A stretch of DNA of 64,000 bases, taken from Rossellomorea aquimaris. Lineage in GTDB: Bacteria; Bacillota; Bacilli; Bacillales; Fictibacillaceae. Where the stretch lies: positions 1 through 64,000 of the forward strand of contig JAIVLN010000001.1 in assembly GCA_020524245.1 (NCBI GenBank), read 5' to 3'. The notes under the pieces are model-generated. The model did no database searches. It was given only the letters and a program-made list of their open reading frames with translations, and had not been told where the DNA came from. Every line of letters begins with the position of its first letter. Position 1 is the stretch's first letter. Position numbers and translations under genes: made by a program. Shown in pieces: positions 52,209-61,765 of the stretch.

Positions 52209-52994
52209 TTATTTCTGGCTGAAGGCTTTTTTGCCGAGTTTTTCGACAAGGGCTGGAACGAGCTGGTAGAGCTTGCTTCCTGCTTCCATCCAACCTGGGA
52301 GGTTCAATTCACGCACCGGTTTGTCGATCGTCTTCACGATTTTCTGTGCAACTTCTTTTGGATCCAGTAGCCACTTTTCTATGTTTTTCTCATATTGACC
52401 ACTCTTATCGGCGACCTTGAAAAAGTTCGTTTGGATCGGACCAGGATTCACGGTGGTCACATGGATTCCGTAGTCTTTCACTTCCATCCTCAAGCTGTTC
52501 GTAAACCCGAGCACCGCATGCTTCGTCGCGGCATAGACACTTCCTTTTACCGTTGCGAGTTTTGCTGCCTGTGAAGCGATGTTGATGATATGGCCTTCCT
52601 TCCGCTCCATCATTTCAGGAAGGACCGCTTTCGTACATGCCATCAAGCCGACGACATTCGTATCGAACATCCCTTTCACATCCTCCATTTTCGCATCAAG
52701 GAAGAAATCAAAAATTCCATATCCCGCGTTATTGATCAATACATGGATCGGACCGACTTCTTTTTCGACACGGTTAAAAACATTTTCCACTTCATCGAGG
52801 TTTTGCACATCCAATTTGTAACGGTGCGCTTGCACCTGAAAATCGTGTTGGATTTCCTTTTGAAGGTGTTCAAGTTTAGCCACGGAACGCGCCATCAAAA
52901 CGGGTGTCCACCCTTTTGAAGCAACCAATTTTGCCATTTCTGCACCGATTCCACTTGACGCACCGGTTATCACAATGATTTTATCGGCACTCAT
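52209..52994 (-). CDS. Short-chain dehydrogenase/reductase (YqjQ-like)
   Basis: 261 residues: TGASSGIG nucleotide site (10-17), NNAGYGIFD, catalytic YAATKHAV (Tyr..Lys), PGPIQTNFF. Classical SDR using NAD(P)H. Overlaps the MBL gene by 14 bases; B. subtilis YqjP-YqjQ is the same pair. A FadR-type operator upstream suggests acyl substrates, by inference. Confidence 0.88.
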   Translation of the reverse strand: MSADKIIVITGASSGIGAEMAKLVASKGWTPVLMARSVAKLEHLQKEIQHDFQVQAHRYKLDVQNLDEVENVFNRVEKEVGPIHVLINNAGYGIFDFFLDAKMEDVKGMFDTNVVGLMACTKAVLPEMMERKEGHIINIASQAAKLATVKGSVYAATKHAVLGFTNSLRMEVKDYGIHVTTVNPGPIQTNFFKVADKSGQYEKNIEKWLLDPKEVAQKIVKTIDKPVRELNLPGWMEAGSKLYQLVPALVEKLGKKAFSQK

Positions 52995-53967
52995 TTCTTA
53001 CGACCTCTTTCGCTTGGAAATAGAGAACGCCTTCTTTCTCATCGATCTTAAGCTGGTTGTTGCTTTCGAGAAGATCCAGGTGCCCCAACGTTTCTGACAT
53101 CGTCAAGCCGAGTTCCTTTAAGAAGATCGTCGGGAATAGTTGCTGACAGATCTCAAATCCGGTCATCGGACGATCAGTGATCATCTTCAAAATTTCATCC
53201 GCTCGTTCCTCCTGTTTCAACAATCGCAGATGGACAAGTTCTTTCGGATGTTCGACCGGCTTACCATGACCGGCATACACTTTTTTGACGTCATGATGGA
53301 TGACTTTTTGAAGGGATGCACGGTATTGGAGCAAGGTTTTCGGACGCTCCTTCACACCTATTGGTGGCGGCTCAATCAATGCATTTGAAGAAATGTGCTT
53401 GATGAGGTGATCTCCCCCGATCATGACGCCATCGATTTTACGGATTAAAGATAAATGCCCTTGCGCATGACCAGGCGTTTCAATGACATACCATCCCGGC
53501 AGTCCATCGATCGTATCTCCTTCCTTCACGACGACATCTATCTCAATGTTACAAGAATATTGTAGGTATCCCCGGACTGTTTCCATCGCTTTTTTATGGA
53601 ATTTTTCGATCCCCATTTCTCGATAAACGGTCAAATAAAAATCATCATGATGCTCGAAATATTCGGGATCCTGCTTCAACCAGGGCAAATTGTAAGCTAG
53701 ACTGATGAACTGGACATCATCTTTTTTCAAATAATCGGCAAGGCCAACGTGATCAGGATGGTGGTGGGTCAGGACAACTTGCTCGATGTCATCGACCTTA
53801 ATCCCGAGTGATTGCAGTTGCTGCTGGAAAGATGCCCATGCTTCATCTGTCTTTGCACCTGCATCGACTAAAGTCAGTTTCTCACTCTCAATCAAATAGA
53901 CATTCACATCGCCGACTGCGAATGGTGTAGGTAACGTTATACAATGGATCTGTTCATTTATATTCAA
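52981..53967 (-). CDS. Metallo-beta-lactamase-fold hydrolase (YqjP-like)
   Basis: 328 residues. THHHPDHVGL is the HxHxDH di-metal motif; GHAQGHLSL and GGDHLIKH supply further ligands; AGHGKPVEHP follows. A C-terminal winged helix-like domain (about 240-320) matches YqjP-type and LACTB2-like hydrolases that cleave thioesters or nucleic acid. Start TTG 53967 after GGAGG at ten bases. First gene of the pair with the SDR. Confidence 0.87.
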   Translation of the reverse strand: MNINEQIHCITLPTPFAVGDVNVYLIESEKLTLVDAGAKTDEAWASFQQQLQSLGIKVDDIEQVVLTHHHPDHVGLADYLKKDDVQFISLAYNLPWLKQDPEYFEHHDDFYLTVYREMGIEKFHKKAMETVRGYLQYSCNIEIDVVVKEGDTIDGLPGWYVIETPGHAQGHLSLIRKIDGVMIGGDHLIKHISSNALIEPPPIGVKERPKTLLQYRASLQKVIHHDVKKVYAGHGKPVEHPKELVHLRLLKQEERADEILKMITDRPMTGFEICQQLFPTIFLKELGLTMSETLGHLDLLESNNQLKIDEKEGVLYFQAKEVVRNECR

Positions 53968-54014
53968 AATAACAACGCCTCCGTTGTGGTAGAAGTTCTA
54001 ATAATTATGTAAAA

Positions 54015-54034
54015 ATGAATGGGTACTCATTCAT
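54015..54034. promoter_or_regulatory. FadR (YsiA)-type operator
   Basis: ATGAATGGGTACTCATTCAT matches the B. subtilis FadR consensus WTGAATGAMTANTCATTCAW except at two inner positions. It directly follows the predicted -10, so binding would repress. This would put the MBL-SDR pair in the fatty-acid degradation regulon. Confidence 0.65.
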
Positions 54035-54062
54035 ATTATAGCGTAGTTCAGAACGATTCCAA
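54035..54062 (-). promoter_or_regulatory. Predicted sigma-A promoter of the MBL-SDR operon
   Basis: TTGGAA (54057-54062), 16 bases, perfect TATAAT (54035-54040) on the minus strand. Confidence 0.65.
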
Positions 54063-54304
54063 AGAGTGAAGCAGGGATTACATTTCTCTATTAACATCCT
54101 TATGGTTAATCGTCGGTACAACCCAATTCCAATAATTCCGCATGTTCGATCGGTGCAGATAGATGAGGAAAAGGGTGAAAAAGATAAAAAGTCACCCTGA
54201 TTCGCCCCTTTACATTCCATTTTTCAACTATGTGTTCTCTTTTTGTCATTATTTTCGTTATATATGACTTAAACGCTTCACTCTATACCGATCATGTAAC
54301 AAGA

Positions 54305-54338
54305 AAAAAACAGGCGATTTCTAATGTAAACCACCTGT
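54305..54338 (-). terminator. Terminator of the M20 peptidase-like gene
   Basis: Stem ACAGGTGGTTT / AAATCGCCTGT (one mismatch) and a T-run on the minus strand; it overlaps the last codons of the gene. Confidence 0.75.
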
Positions 54339-55967
54339 GTTCTTAAGCGTCAATTTCAATAGCTTGGAAATCGCGACCGGCAACATATCGTGGAACACAC
54401 CAAAGGAATAATCAATATTCAATCGTTCCGTCCATTTGTGAGCATCCCGACCTTGAGGACCGAGATTCATGACAGGGATCTTCAACTGTTGCAGTTCATC
54501 CAACGGAAAGCGATATCCGTTTTGGAAGAGTGGCATGTTCCGGAACAACGGCTTCAAGCCTTCGACTGACTGAGAAAGGCTTGTAAAGCTCAAGTCTGAG
54601 AGCCCCGCAAAGTAATTCTGCTCTTTTAAAACGACATTATGCTTCGTTTCTGCATACTCGATCATCTCCCGGACAACCTGCTTGATAAATGGATTTTTCC
54701 GTGATGAAACCGCAGGATAGAAAGGCGGACTGTAAAACAAGACGATCATCGGCCCTTCATCCTTACAAAGCGATGCAAGGTCATAAACGAGACGGGTGGA
54801 AAGATCGCGGTCACCGAGTACTTTGAAGTTCGCCGCAATATATGCCTGACGCCGGACGATTTCCGCCTCTCCGTATTGTTGGATGGCTTTCTCCAGTAAA
54901 TCTTGATAGGTGAAAACGGAAATCTTATGTTCCAACGGTTCAAATGATTCCCATTGGGTAAACGTCATCGCGTGATTGTACAGGTGCTTTTCGATTCGTC
55001 TCGCCACTTTCGAAGCGAGTGACAATAAGTCTTTATTGATTTCATTCACCGACCGATCCATCACCATCAGATTGTACATCGTGACGGCAACATGTGGAAT
55101 CTGCACAGAATACTCTTCCTTCAAATCTTTCTGCATCAAATTGGTCGGAGGTGGCGTCACTTCACCTTCGATCGATTCACAGAAATCGGTGTTCAACTCA
55201 AGCTCTTTCGTAAGCTCAGAAACCATGTAATTGGCGTTGATGCCTGAGAATGGCTCACCGACATGGGTTTCCATTCCATAGCATAGGAAGCCTGGCAATA
55301 ATTTTCCGATTGAACCGGTATAGACGTACTGATTCGTATCACCCGGATAACGCGTGAAGACAGGCTCTGAATTCAAACACGCTTTATAGTCGAGATCGTG
55401 CATTTGGGACATCTCTAGCAGGACTTCTACCGCTTCCATCATCCCCGTGGAATTGGCTTCTTCATCAGGGACGGTAAGCAGCAGCAAATTGCCATCAAAT
55501 TCACCTTGTGTGGCCTTTTCAATCATGGACATTTGAAGCGTAAGTCCCGCCTTCATATCCATCGAGCCTCTCCCGAACAACCATTCCGAATCCTTCAGGT
55601 CTTCTCGGACAAGGTCAGGCAGTTCATCTATGTTTGCAAGAAATTCCTGCGTCAATTCTTTCGGCCGGAATGCGAGGTTCTTCCATTCTCCGTAGTCTTC
55701 CACATCCACTACATCGAAGTGGCTGATCAAAACGACCGTTTCTTTCTTATTGCCGTTACGGACAAACGCAGTGACGAACTTACGGCCATCACTGGTCGGA
55801 TGGATTTGCAAATCCTCAGGATTCTTTTGAAAATAATCCAGGTCATTCAACTGCATATGGATGAATTCACTGATCGCAAGTTCCGCTTCAGATCCGGTGA
55901 TACTCGGAAACTCAATCAGGTGACATAGCAATTCCTTCAAACTTTCTTTATCCTGCCACTTCCTCAT
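54321..55967 (-). CDS. M20-family hydrolase, RocB/YqjN-like
   Basis: 548 residues, as in B. subtilis YqjN. VVLISHFDVVD (metal His and Asp), GRGSMDMKAGL (bridging Asp), and VPDEEANSTGM (catalytic and metal Glu) are M20/ArgE-type metal-site motifs. A large insert domain separates the two halves. RocB-type proteins take part in arginine degradation; exact reaction unknown. ATG follows GGGAGTGAGG. Confidence 0.87.
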   Translation of the reverse strand: MRKWQDKESLKELLCHLIEFPSITGSEAELAISEFIHMQLNDLDYFQKNPEDLQIHPTSDGRKFVTAFVRNGNKKETVVLISHFDVVDVEDYGEWKNLAFRPKELTQEFLANIDELPDLVREDLKDSEWLFGRGSMDMKAGLTLQMSMIEKATQGEFDGNLLLLTVPDEEANSTGMMEAVEVLLEMSQMHDLDYKACLNSEPVFTRYPGDTNQYVYTGSIGKLLPGFLCYGMETHVGEPFSGINANYMVSELTKELELNTDFCESIEGEVTPPPTNLMQKDLKEEYSVQIPHVAVTMYNLMVMDRSVNEINKDLLSLASKVARRIEKHLYNHAMTFTQWESFEPLEHKISVFTYQDLLEKAIQQYGEAEIVRRQAYIAANFKVLGDRDLSTRLVYDLASLCKDEGPMIVLFYSPPFYPAVSSRKNPFIKQVVREMIEYAETKHNVVLKEQNYFAGLSDLSFTSLSQSVEGLKPLFRNMPLFQNGYRFPLDELQQLKIPVMNLGPQGRDAHKWTERLNIDYSFGVFHDMLPVAISKLLKLTLKNTGGLH

Positions 55968-56215
55968 AGATGCCTCACTCCCATATTAAAAGTATGTCGA
56001 AATTTGTATGTGTATAGTAAGATTTCGGCGGCTGAAGTCGAATTCCTTTCTATAGTGAAAAAACTTTTTGGAATAAGAAGTGTGACCATTCGAGCTGGAT
56101 CTACGCACTGGTGGTTCACTTGTGTATACTATATAAATAATGCTAAATTACTGATTAGAGAATACATTTTTCCAGAAAAAAAATGGGACATCACACCATT
56201 CAAGGAGAGATTGGT

Positions 56216-57007
56216 TTGACCTATATTTTCGCACACCGTGGTGCAAGTAAGTACGCACCTGAAAATACAATGGCAGCTTTCCGAAAGGCATATGAACTGA
56301 AAGCGGATGGCATCGAACTGGATGTTCAGCTGACGAAAGATAAAGTGCCCGTCATCATCCATGATGAATCGCTGAAACGTACGACTAGCGTCAAAGGGTT
56401 TGTCGGTGAGTATACTTTTGAGGAACTGAGATGTTTGGATGCCGGCAAATGGTTTTCTAAAAAATTTAAGGGTGAGAAAATTCCATCCCTTGAAGAGTTC
56501 CTCATCTGGATGAAACCGACTCATCTTTTACTGAACATCGAATTCAAGAACAATATTTTGCCTTATTACGGCATGGAAAAGATCGTGTACGATCTCGTAA
56601 AGTTACATGGACTGGAAGATCGACTCATTTATTCTTCCTTCAATCATTACAGTTTAAAAGAACTGAAAAACCTGGACGCCTCTGTCGATATTGCGCCACT
56701 CTATTCCAATGGATTGTACGAACCATGGAAGTATGTGCAGCAGCTGCCTGCCTACAGTGCCCATCCAAGTTGGCGTACGTTAAACCAAACGATCTTGAAC
56801 GGTTTTAAAAATGCCGGCATCAAAGTCCGTCCTTATACGATCAACGATCCGAAGCGTATGAAATGGTTGTTCGAGAATGAAGTGGAAGCGATCGTCACTG
56901 ACATCCCTGATGTTGCACGGGCTGTAAAAGCTGGAACACATTCCACGAAAGGTAAGAAAGTCATAAATGCACTGCAAAAAATCAATTTGAAAAGCTGGCG
57001 ATCATGA
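56216..57007 (+). CDS. Glycerophosphodiester phosphodiesterase
   Basis: 263 residues of the UgpQ/GDPD TIM barrel: FAHRGASKYAPENTMAAF (catalytic His and Arg), DGIELDVQLTKD (metal Glu/Asp), VIIHDESLKRTT (second His). Hydrolyses glycerophosphodiesters to glycerol-3-P and an alcohol. No signal peptide, so cytosolic. Start TTG 56216, six bases after GGAGAG; the earlier ATG at 56183 has no ribosome binding site. Confidence 0.9.
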   Translation: MTYIFAHRGASKYAPENTMAAFRKAYELKADGIELDVQLTKDKVPVIIHDESLKRTTSVKGFVGEYTFEELRCLDAGKWFSKKFKGEKIPSLEEFLIWMKPTHLLLNIEFKNNILPYYGMEKIVYDLVKLHGLEDRLIYSSFNHYSLKELKNLDASVDIAPLYSNGLYEPWKYVQQLPAYSAHPSWRTLNQTILNGFKNAGIKVRPYTINDPKRMKWLFENEVEAIVTDIPDVARAVKAGTHSTKGKKVINALQKINLKSWRS

Positions 57008-57023
57008 TCGTCAGCTTTTTTTT
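56991..57023 (+). terminator. Terminator of the GDPD gene
   Basis: Stem AAGCTGgCGAT / ATCGtCAGCTT with eight T bases; it overlaps the final codons of the gene. Confidence 0.85.
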
Positions 57024-57115
57024 CATGTTTAAAGGATGAGCATATAAGAGATGTTCCCACATGTCCTTGTGATAAACTTAACGATAACGAAACAGAGAAA
57101 TTAGGAGTGGAGTGC

Positions 57116-58132
57116 ATGAGCAGAAAGCTATTTGAACCGATTACTTTTAAAGATGTCACATTGAAAAATCGGATCGTCATGTCACCGATGTGTATGTATT
57201 CTTGTGAAGCTGAAGATGGTCAGGTGACGAATTGGCATAAGACGCATTATACGAGCCGCGCGGTCGGACAGGTCGGCTTGATTGTATTGGAAGCGACAGC
57301 CGTACATACTCAAGGACGCATTTCAATGCAAGACCTTGGCATATGGGATGAAAGTCATGTCGATGGACTGTGTACATTGGTCGAAATGATACACGAACAG
57401 GATGCAAAAATCGGTATCCAACTCGCACATGCTGGACGGAAGGCGATTGTAGAAGGACCGACCTATTCCTCCTCCGCAATACCGTTCAATGATGATATGG
57501 AAGTACCGAATGAAATGACGATTGAACAAATTGAAGAAACAGTTGAAGACTTTCGCCAGGCTGCGAGAAGAAGTAAGGAAGCCGGCATTGATGTCATTGA
57601 ACTGCATGGAGCTCACGGATATTTGATCAATCAGTTCTTATCCCCTTTGATTAATAAACGGACAGATCGGTATGGAGGGTCAAAGGAAAATCGATTCAAC
57701 TTCCTTAAAGAAATCATTAAAGCTGTGAATACAGTCTGGGATGGGCCGCTCTTCGTTCGGATTTCAGCGAATGACTATAACGACGAAGGCTATTCTGTTG
57801 AGGATTATGTGGAATACGCACAGTGGATGAAGGAGCTTGGCGTCGATCTGATCGACTGTAGTTCTGGAGGTGTCGAACCTGCTAAAATCAAACCATATCC
57901 GGGATATCAAGTCCAGTATGCCGAAGCGCTCAAGAAGGAGGCCGGCATTGCGACCGGTGCTGTTGGAATGATCACGTCTCCCCTTCATGCAGAAGAGATT
58001 TTACAGAATGACCGGGCAGATTTAATCTTCCTGGCGAGAGAGTTGTTGCGCGATCCTTACTGGCCGCGAAGAGCTGCGATTGAACTGAAGACCGATATCG
58101 AATCACCGAGACAGTATGAGCGAGGTTGGTAA
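57116..58132 (+). CDS. namA: NADPH dehydrogenase NamA (YqjM), old yellow enzyme
   Basis: 338 residues, identical in length to YqjM. SPMCMYS carries the redox-tuning Cys, HAGRKA the substrate-binding His, and [14 protein letters not shown] the FMN barrel signature; the C-terminal YERGW has the Arg that reaches the neighbouring subunit. It reduces activated C=C bonds using NADPH and FMN, serving stress defence. Start ATG 57116, eight bases after AGGAG. A tandem hairpin array follows. Confidence 0.93.
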   Translation: MSRKLFEPITFKDVTLKNRIVMSPMCMYSCEAEDGQVTNWHKTHYTSRAVGQVGLIVLEATAVHTQGRISMQDLGIWDESHVDGLCTLVEMIHEQDAKIGIQLAHAGRKAIVEGPTYSSSAIPFNDDMEVPNEMTIEQIEETVEDFRQAARRSKEAGIDVIELHGAHGYLINQFLSPLINKRTDRYGGSKENRFNFLKEIIKAVNTVWDGPLFVRISANDYNDEGYSVEDYVEYAQWMKELGVDLIDCSSGGVEPAKIKPYPGYQVQYAEALKKEAGIATGAVGMITSPLHAEEILQNDRADLIFLARELLRDPYWPRRAAIELKTDIESPRQYERGW

Positions 58133-58143
58133 AAGATATGGAG

Positions 58144-58347
58144 CTATTCATTACCATTATGAGGGATTTTCTTTTTCTTAGGGATGAATAGCCTCTATTC
58201 ATTACCATCACGAGGGATTTTCCTCTTCATAGGGATGAATAGCCTCTATTCATTACCATCATGAGGGATTTTCCACTTCATAGGGATGAATAGCCTCTAT
58301 TCGTTACCATCACGAGGGATTTTCCCTTTCATAGGGATGAATAGCCT
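58144..58347. repeat. Tandem hairpin repeat, 51-bp period, four copies
   Basis: Exactly 4 x 51 bases, with copies starting CTATTC(A/G)T at 58144, 58195, 58246 and 58297. Each copy also ends with ATGAATAG, so the ends can pair (CTATTCAT / ATGAATAG), forming four equal hairpins. Copies differ by a few bases, mainly in the loop. Located between convergent namA and a membrane protein gene. Confidence 0.9.
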
Positions 58348-58356
58348 CTTCATATG

Positions 58357-58399
58357 AAAAAGATCGACTCAGAAATCGAGTCGATCTTTCTTTTTTTTC
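58357..58399. terminator. Bidirectional terminator overlapping the end of the DUF4129-like gene
   Basis: Perfect 12-base stem AAAGATCGACTC / GAGTCGATCTTT with T-runs both sides. One arm encodes the last residues (DRLDF) of the minus-strand gene. Confidence 0.85.
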
Positions 58400-59613
58400 T
58401 CTTTTTTTCTCATTTTGTATTGTGCTTTCGTCCATTTCAACAGTTGGTCAATAGATTGTACGTATCGCCCTTCTTCTTCAGATGTAACATTTTGCTCTCC
58501 ATATCGGACTCTCTGATAAATACGGTTGATCTCAGCGGAAAGCTCATCTGGAGCGTCTACTCGATCAAGCCATTCCAAAACCGCTTCATTAGATCTTCTT
58601 CCAGATTCATACGTAGTCATTTTCTTTTCAAGCCGGAAGAGCTGTTTCCTGATTTTATTGTCAGGTCCTTTCACTTTTCCACCAAAATAATTCTTCGGAA
58701 CGTCTTCTTCAAAAATAACGCTTTTTTCATGCATCCCATCAAATGCAAACCGGTCCAATTTCATCATTCTTCTCTTGTACAACTTAATCCCATACCAAAT
58801 TAATCCGGCGATGATCAGTATGACAAGCATATAAGTGAACCAATCGTTTTGATTGTTCTCATAAACCAGCTTCTTTAATTCCTCATTCTGCTCTAAGCTC
58901 GTTTCTACGTCTTCGGCATCCTCCCGATCGATCTCCTTTTCGCTCAACAATCTTTCAAATGCCCCGAAAACAAAGCTAAAAGGATAGTAGAATATGACTG
59001 CAAAGGCTGCGGCAAAACTTTTCAAGATGAACATCGCTGCTGATTTGATAAATGGAAAGAATGCAGCAATCAGAATAGTACCACCAATGGTTAGAAGTGC
59101 AAATCTCGTAATCCAGTTGTTCACGACCGTATTCGGGTTACTCTGAATATAGCGATTGACACGTGTGAGCGTGAACAAGATCGTCTGCAAGAATAGCAAC
59201 CCTAACACGATTGGTACCGCTTCGTTATTCGCATATAAGAAAAGGAACAATAGACCGGATACAATCGAGAACAGCAGCATGTTCGCTTCTTGACCCAAGT
59301 CTTCATCAAAATAGTGACTCGTGAAACGCCAACCGACAAAAGCAGTCGTGACAAGTAAGATGAACATATCAATCTCGAGCAACCAGCCGATACCGATTAA
59401 AACCGGTAACGCAAGCAGAATCTTACCGACGGTTGCAGAGATCCGCGGTAACAAGAGCTCGTACAGAAAACCGCCAATTACCATCAATGCGAAAACTTGT
59501 AGATATTGATTTTCTTTGTACGGAGCAAATGCCCATACGGTCATGATCAGGAGGAATGTCATATCCACCGAATAGTGAAGCCATCTGGAAAGGAGTCGAT
59601 TTGAAATCTTCAT
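58369..59613 (-). CDS. Membrane protein with C-terminal DUF4129-like domain
   Basis: 414 residues, about eight membrane segments in the first 220, a hydrophilic loop (about 225-250), one more membrane segment (about 260-280), and a cytosolic basic tail with YESGRRSNEAVLEWLDRV, which is DUF4129-like. Such genes accompany MoxR-DUF58 pairs and usually a transglutaminase. Here no transglutaminase follows. ATGA overlap with the DUF58 gene shows translational coupling. Confidence 0.75.
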   Translation of the reverse strand: MKISNRLLSRWLHYSVDMTFLLIMTVWAFAPYKENQYLQVFALMVIGGFLYELLLPRISATVGKILLALPVLIGIGWLLEIDMFILLVTTAFVGWRFTSHYFDEDLGQEANMLLFSIVSGLLFLFLYANNEAVPIVLGLLFLQTILFTLTRVNRYIQSNPNTVVNNWITRFALLTIGGTILIAAFFPFIKSAAMFILKSFAAAFAVIFYYPFSFVFGAFERLLSEKEIDREDAEDVETSLEQNEELKKLVYENNQNDWFTYMLVILIIAGLIWYGIKLYKRRMMKLDRFAFDGMHEKSVIFEEDVPKNYFGGKVKGPDNKIRKQLFRLEKKMTTYESGRRSNEAVLEWLDRVDAPDELSAEINRIYQRVRYGEQNVTSEEEGRYVQSIDQLLKWTKAQYKMRKKEKKKKDRLDF

Positions 59614-60818
59614 GATGTCGCCCTCCTCGTTTCCATTCTTTCAAGGCTTGCGGACTCTCCATCCAACTGAACATGGAATACATCCATCCCTTTCTTTTTC
59701 CATCGGTCGTAAAAATAGTCATCTGACGATCGATCACCTAAGACGATGACGGAAGTCGAATCGGACTCCCAGCTGTCATACATACTTAAAAGCCTGTGCA
59801 TTGGCACCCGCACGCTGTTGATATTCATCCTAGACAGGAGCTCCAATGCTTTCATCAGATGCGGTTTACCTTCTCCTTTTTCCAGATGGAGATATGGGAC
59901 TCTCCCTTTCGTCCGGATATTCACATACATATCAAACGGTATGCTGTGTTGGGTGGCATACTGGCACAAATATGCAGCATGACTGATTTGTTTCTCTGAA
60001 ACTTCCAATTCTCCATATTCCGAAATGAGCGCACTACTCACATTGATGTTCAGTAGAATCGTCCACGATTGAGACAATGTTTTTTCATAGATTTTCGTTT
60101 GAAGCTCATTCATCCGGGCAGATGCCTTCCAGTGGATCCGTTGGAACGAATCGCCGGGCTCATATTCTCTCGTTCCGATGACTAGACTCTGATCCTCGTA
60201 TAATGAAAGAGGGACTGCCCGATCTCCCTGTTTTAGCTGATCCAGTTTATGGATCCCTTTCACAGGTACTGGTGTCGGATAAACGATAAACTCCGTCCGG
60301 ACAAGCCGATCGTTCAACAACTGATATTGTTCGAGGTTCAAAGGATCGCTGATATGTAATTCGAAGTTGGAAATCTTTGCTACGCCGCGTTTTAATCCTT
60401 TGACCGGAATTTGGATCGTCTTTGTCTCTTTTGGTTGGAATACCAGTGGTAATGAAAATATGTTATAGCCTTTTCGTTCGTCCCTCGGCTTAAAGTCTCC
60501 TAGACTCACTTCTGTATTCATCGAAAATACGAGGTTGCTTTGAAGTACCGGTAATCGACTGCGGTTGGTCATCGTTAAATACCATGTTTCATTATCGTCC
60601 GGAAACATCCGATACACTTGTTTCTTATTCAAAAACTGAATTTGATCGGTAACCGTTTTCAAATATTTCGTCGATAAAAAAAGACTCAGAATGATTAGTA
60701 CGCCCACCATGAACAAAAATCTCAATTCACTATAGAAGGATACGATCATAATCAGGATGGAAAACAGATACAAAAACTTTTGTGTTTTCCCTGAATGGAT
60801 CATTTTCCGCCAATTCAT
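59610..60818 (-). CDS. DUF58 domain protein (YeaD-like)
   Basis: 402 residues: two N-terminal membrane segments (about 14-50), a beta domain, then the DUF58 VWA-like core with REYEPGDSFQRIHWKASARM, the family signature. Partner of MoxR AAA ATPases, thought to act as an adaptor in metallo-protein or envelope maturation. Overlaps moxR by four bases (ATGA). Confidence 0.88.
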   Translation of the reverse strand: MNWRKMIHSGKTQKFLYLFSILIMIVSFYSELRFLFMVGVLIILSLFLSTKYLKTVTDQIQFLNKKQVYRMFPDDNETWYLTMTNRSRLPVLQSNLVFSMNTEVSLGDFKPRDERKGYNIFSLPLVFQPKETKTIQIPVKGLKRGVAKISNFELHISDPLNLEQYQLLNDRLVRTEFIVYPTPVPVKGIHKLDQLKQGDRAVPLSLYEDQSLVIGTREYEPGDSFQRIHWKASARMNELQTKIYEKTLSQSWTILLNINVSSALISEYGELEVSEKQISHAAYLCQYATQHSIPFDMYVNIRTKGRVPYLHLEKGEGKPHLMKALELLSRMNINSVRVPMHRLLSMYDSWESDSTSVIVLGDRSSDDYFYDRWKKKGMDVFHVQLDGESASLERMETRRATS

Positions 60819-61765
60819 TCTCTTACAGCTCCAGCTTCGACTGGTACCTCGACTTCTTCAAGAATGGTTTCGATCACTTGATTAGAGGTCTTCCTCAATT
60901 CACCGTCCAATGACAGTACGATTCGATGGGCAAGGACAGCCGTCGCAAGTTTCTTAACATCGCCTGGAATGACATATTCTCGGTCCTGAAGCCAAGCATA
61001 AGCTTGTAAAGCACGCATGAACGCGAGTGTTCCCCTCGGGCTCACACCGACCTCAATGAACTTTGAATTCCTAGTTTCGTTAATGATATTCAGGATATAC
61101 TGTTCGATATCGGTGCTGACGTGAATCTGTTTGATCATATTTTGCATCTGGATGATCTCATCGGTTGAAAAGACGGGCTTCAGGAATTCAATCGGTTCCT
61201 GCTCACGGTACGCCTGCATGATCATCTGTTCTTCTCTCAATGTCGGGTAACCGACTTTGATCTTAAGTAAGAATCGGTCCAATTGCGCTTCTGGTAATGG
61301 GAACGTCCCTTGTGATTCAATCGGATTCTGCGTCGCCAGTACAATGAAAGGCACTGGTAAAAGTTCCGTGTATCCATCGATGGTCACCTGTCGTTCTTCC
61401 ATCACTTCCAACAGACTGGATTGGGTCCTTGGGGTGGCTCGGTTGATTTCATCTGCCAGTAAAACGTTCGTCATGACAGGACCGTATCGCATCTCGAACT
61501 CTCTCGTTTTTGGATTCAAGTATTGAATGCCTGTTACATCAGATGGAAGCACATCTGGCGTGAATTGAACCCTGCGGAATGATCCGTCAATTGACTTAGC
61601 CAGGCTTTTCGCGAGCATCGTCTTTCCTGTCCCAGGAACATCTTCCATCAGTACGTGTCCTTTTGCGAGTAGCGCGACCATTAACAGTTCGACGCTTTCC
61701 TCTTTCCCGATTAATACTTTTCCAATCCCCTGTTTCAAATCATTCAGCTTCGTTCTCATTTCCAT
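60815..61765 (-). CDS. MoxR-family AAA+ ATPase (YeaC-like)
   Basis: 316 residues. Walker A EDVPGTGKT (36-44), Walker B VLLADEINRA (about 105-114), sensor ATQNPIESQGTFPLPEAQLD, and the C-terminal lid. Chaperone-like ATPase that works with DUF58 and VWA proteins. ATG with GGGGG nine bases upstream; overlaps the end of the polymerase gene by 26 bases. Confidence 0.92.
   Translation of the reverse strand: MEMRTKLNDLKQGIGKVLIGKEESVELLMVALLAKGHVLMEDVPGTGKTMLAKSLAKSIDGSFRRVQFTPDVLPSDVTGIQYLNPKTREFEMRYGPVMTNVLLADEINRATPRTQSSLLEVMEERQVTIDGYTELLPVPFIVLATQNPIESQGTFPLPEAQLDRFLLKIKVGYPTLREEQMIMQAYREQEPIEFLKPVFSTDEIIQMQNMIKQIHVSTDIEQYILNIINETRNSKFIEVGVSPRGTLAFMRALQAYAWLQDREYVIPGDVKKLATAVLAHRIVLSLDGELRKTSNQVIETILEEVEVPVEAGAVRE

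Larger units (their letters stand above)
53968..54320. other. 353-base intergenic stretch
   Basis: Contains the promoter and FadR-type operator of the MBL-SDR operon near 54015-54062 and the terminator of the M20 gene at 54305-54338. No gene seen; a 71-codon frame at 54005-54220 has no ribosome binding site. Confidence 0.6.

Noticed and set aside
54005-54220. 71-codon minus-strand open frame between the MBL and M20 genes
   Set aside because: No ribosome binding site, odd composition, and it overlaps the promoter and FadR-type operator.
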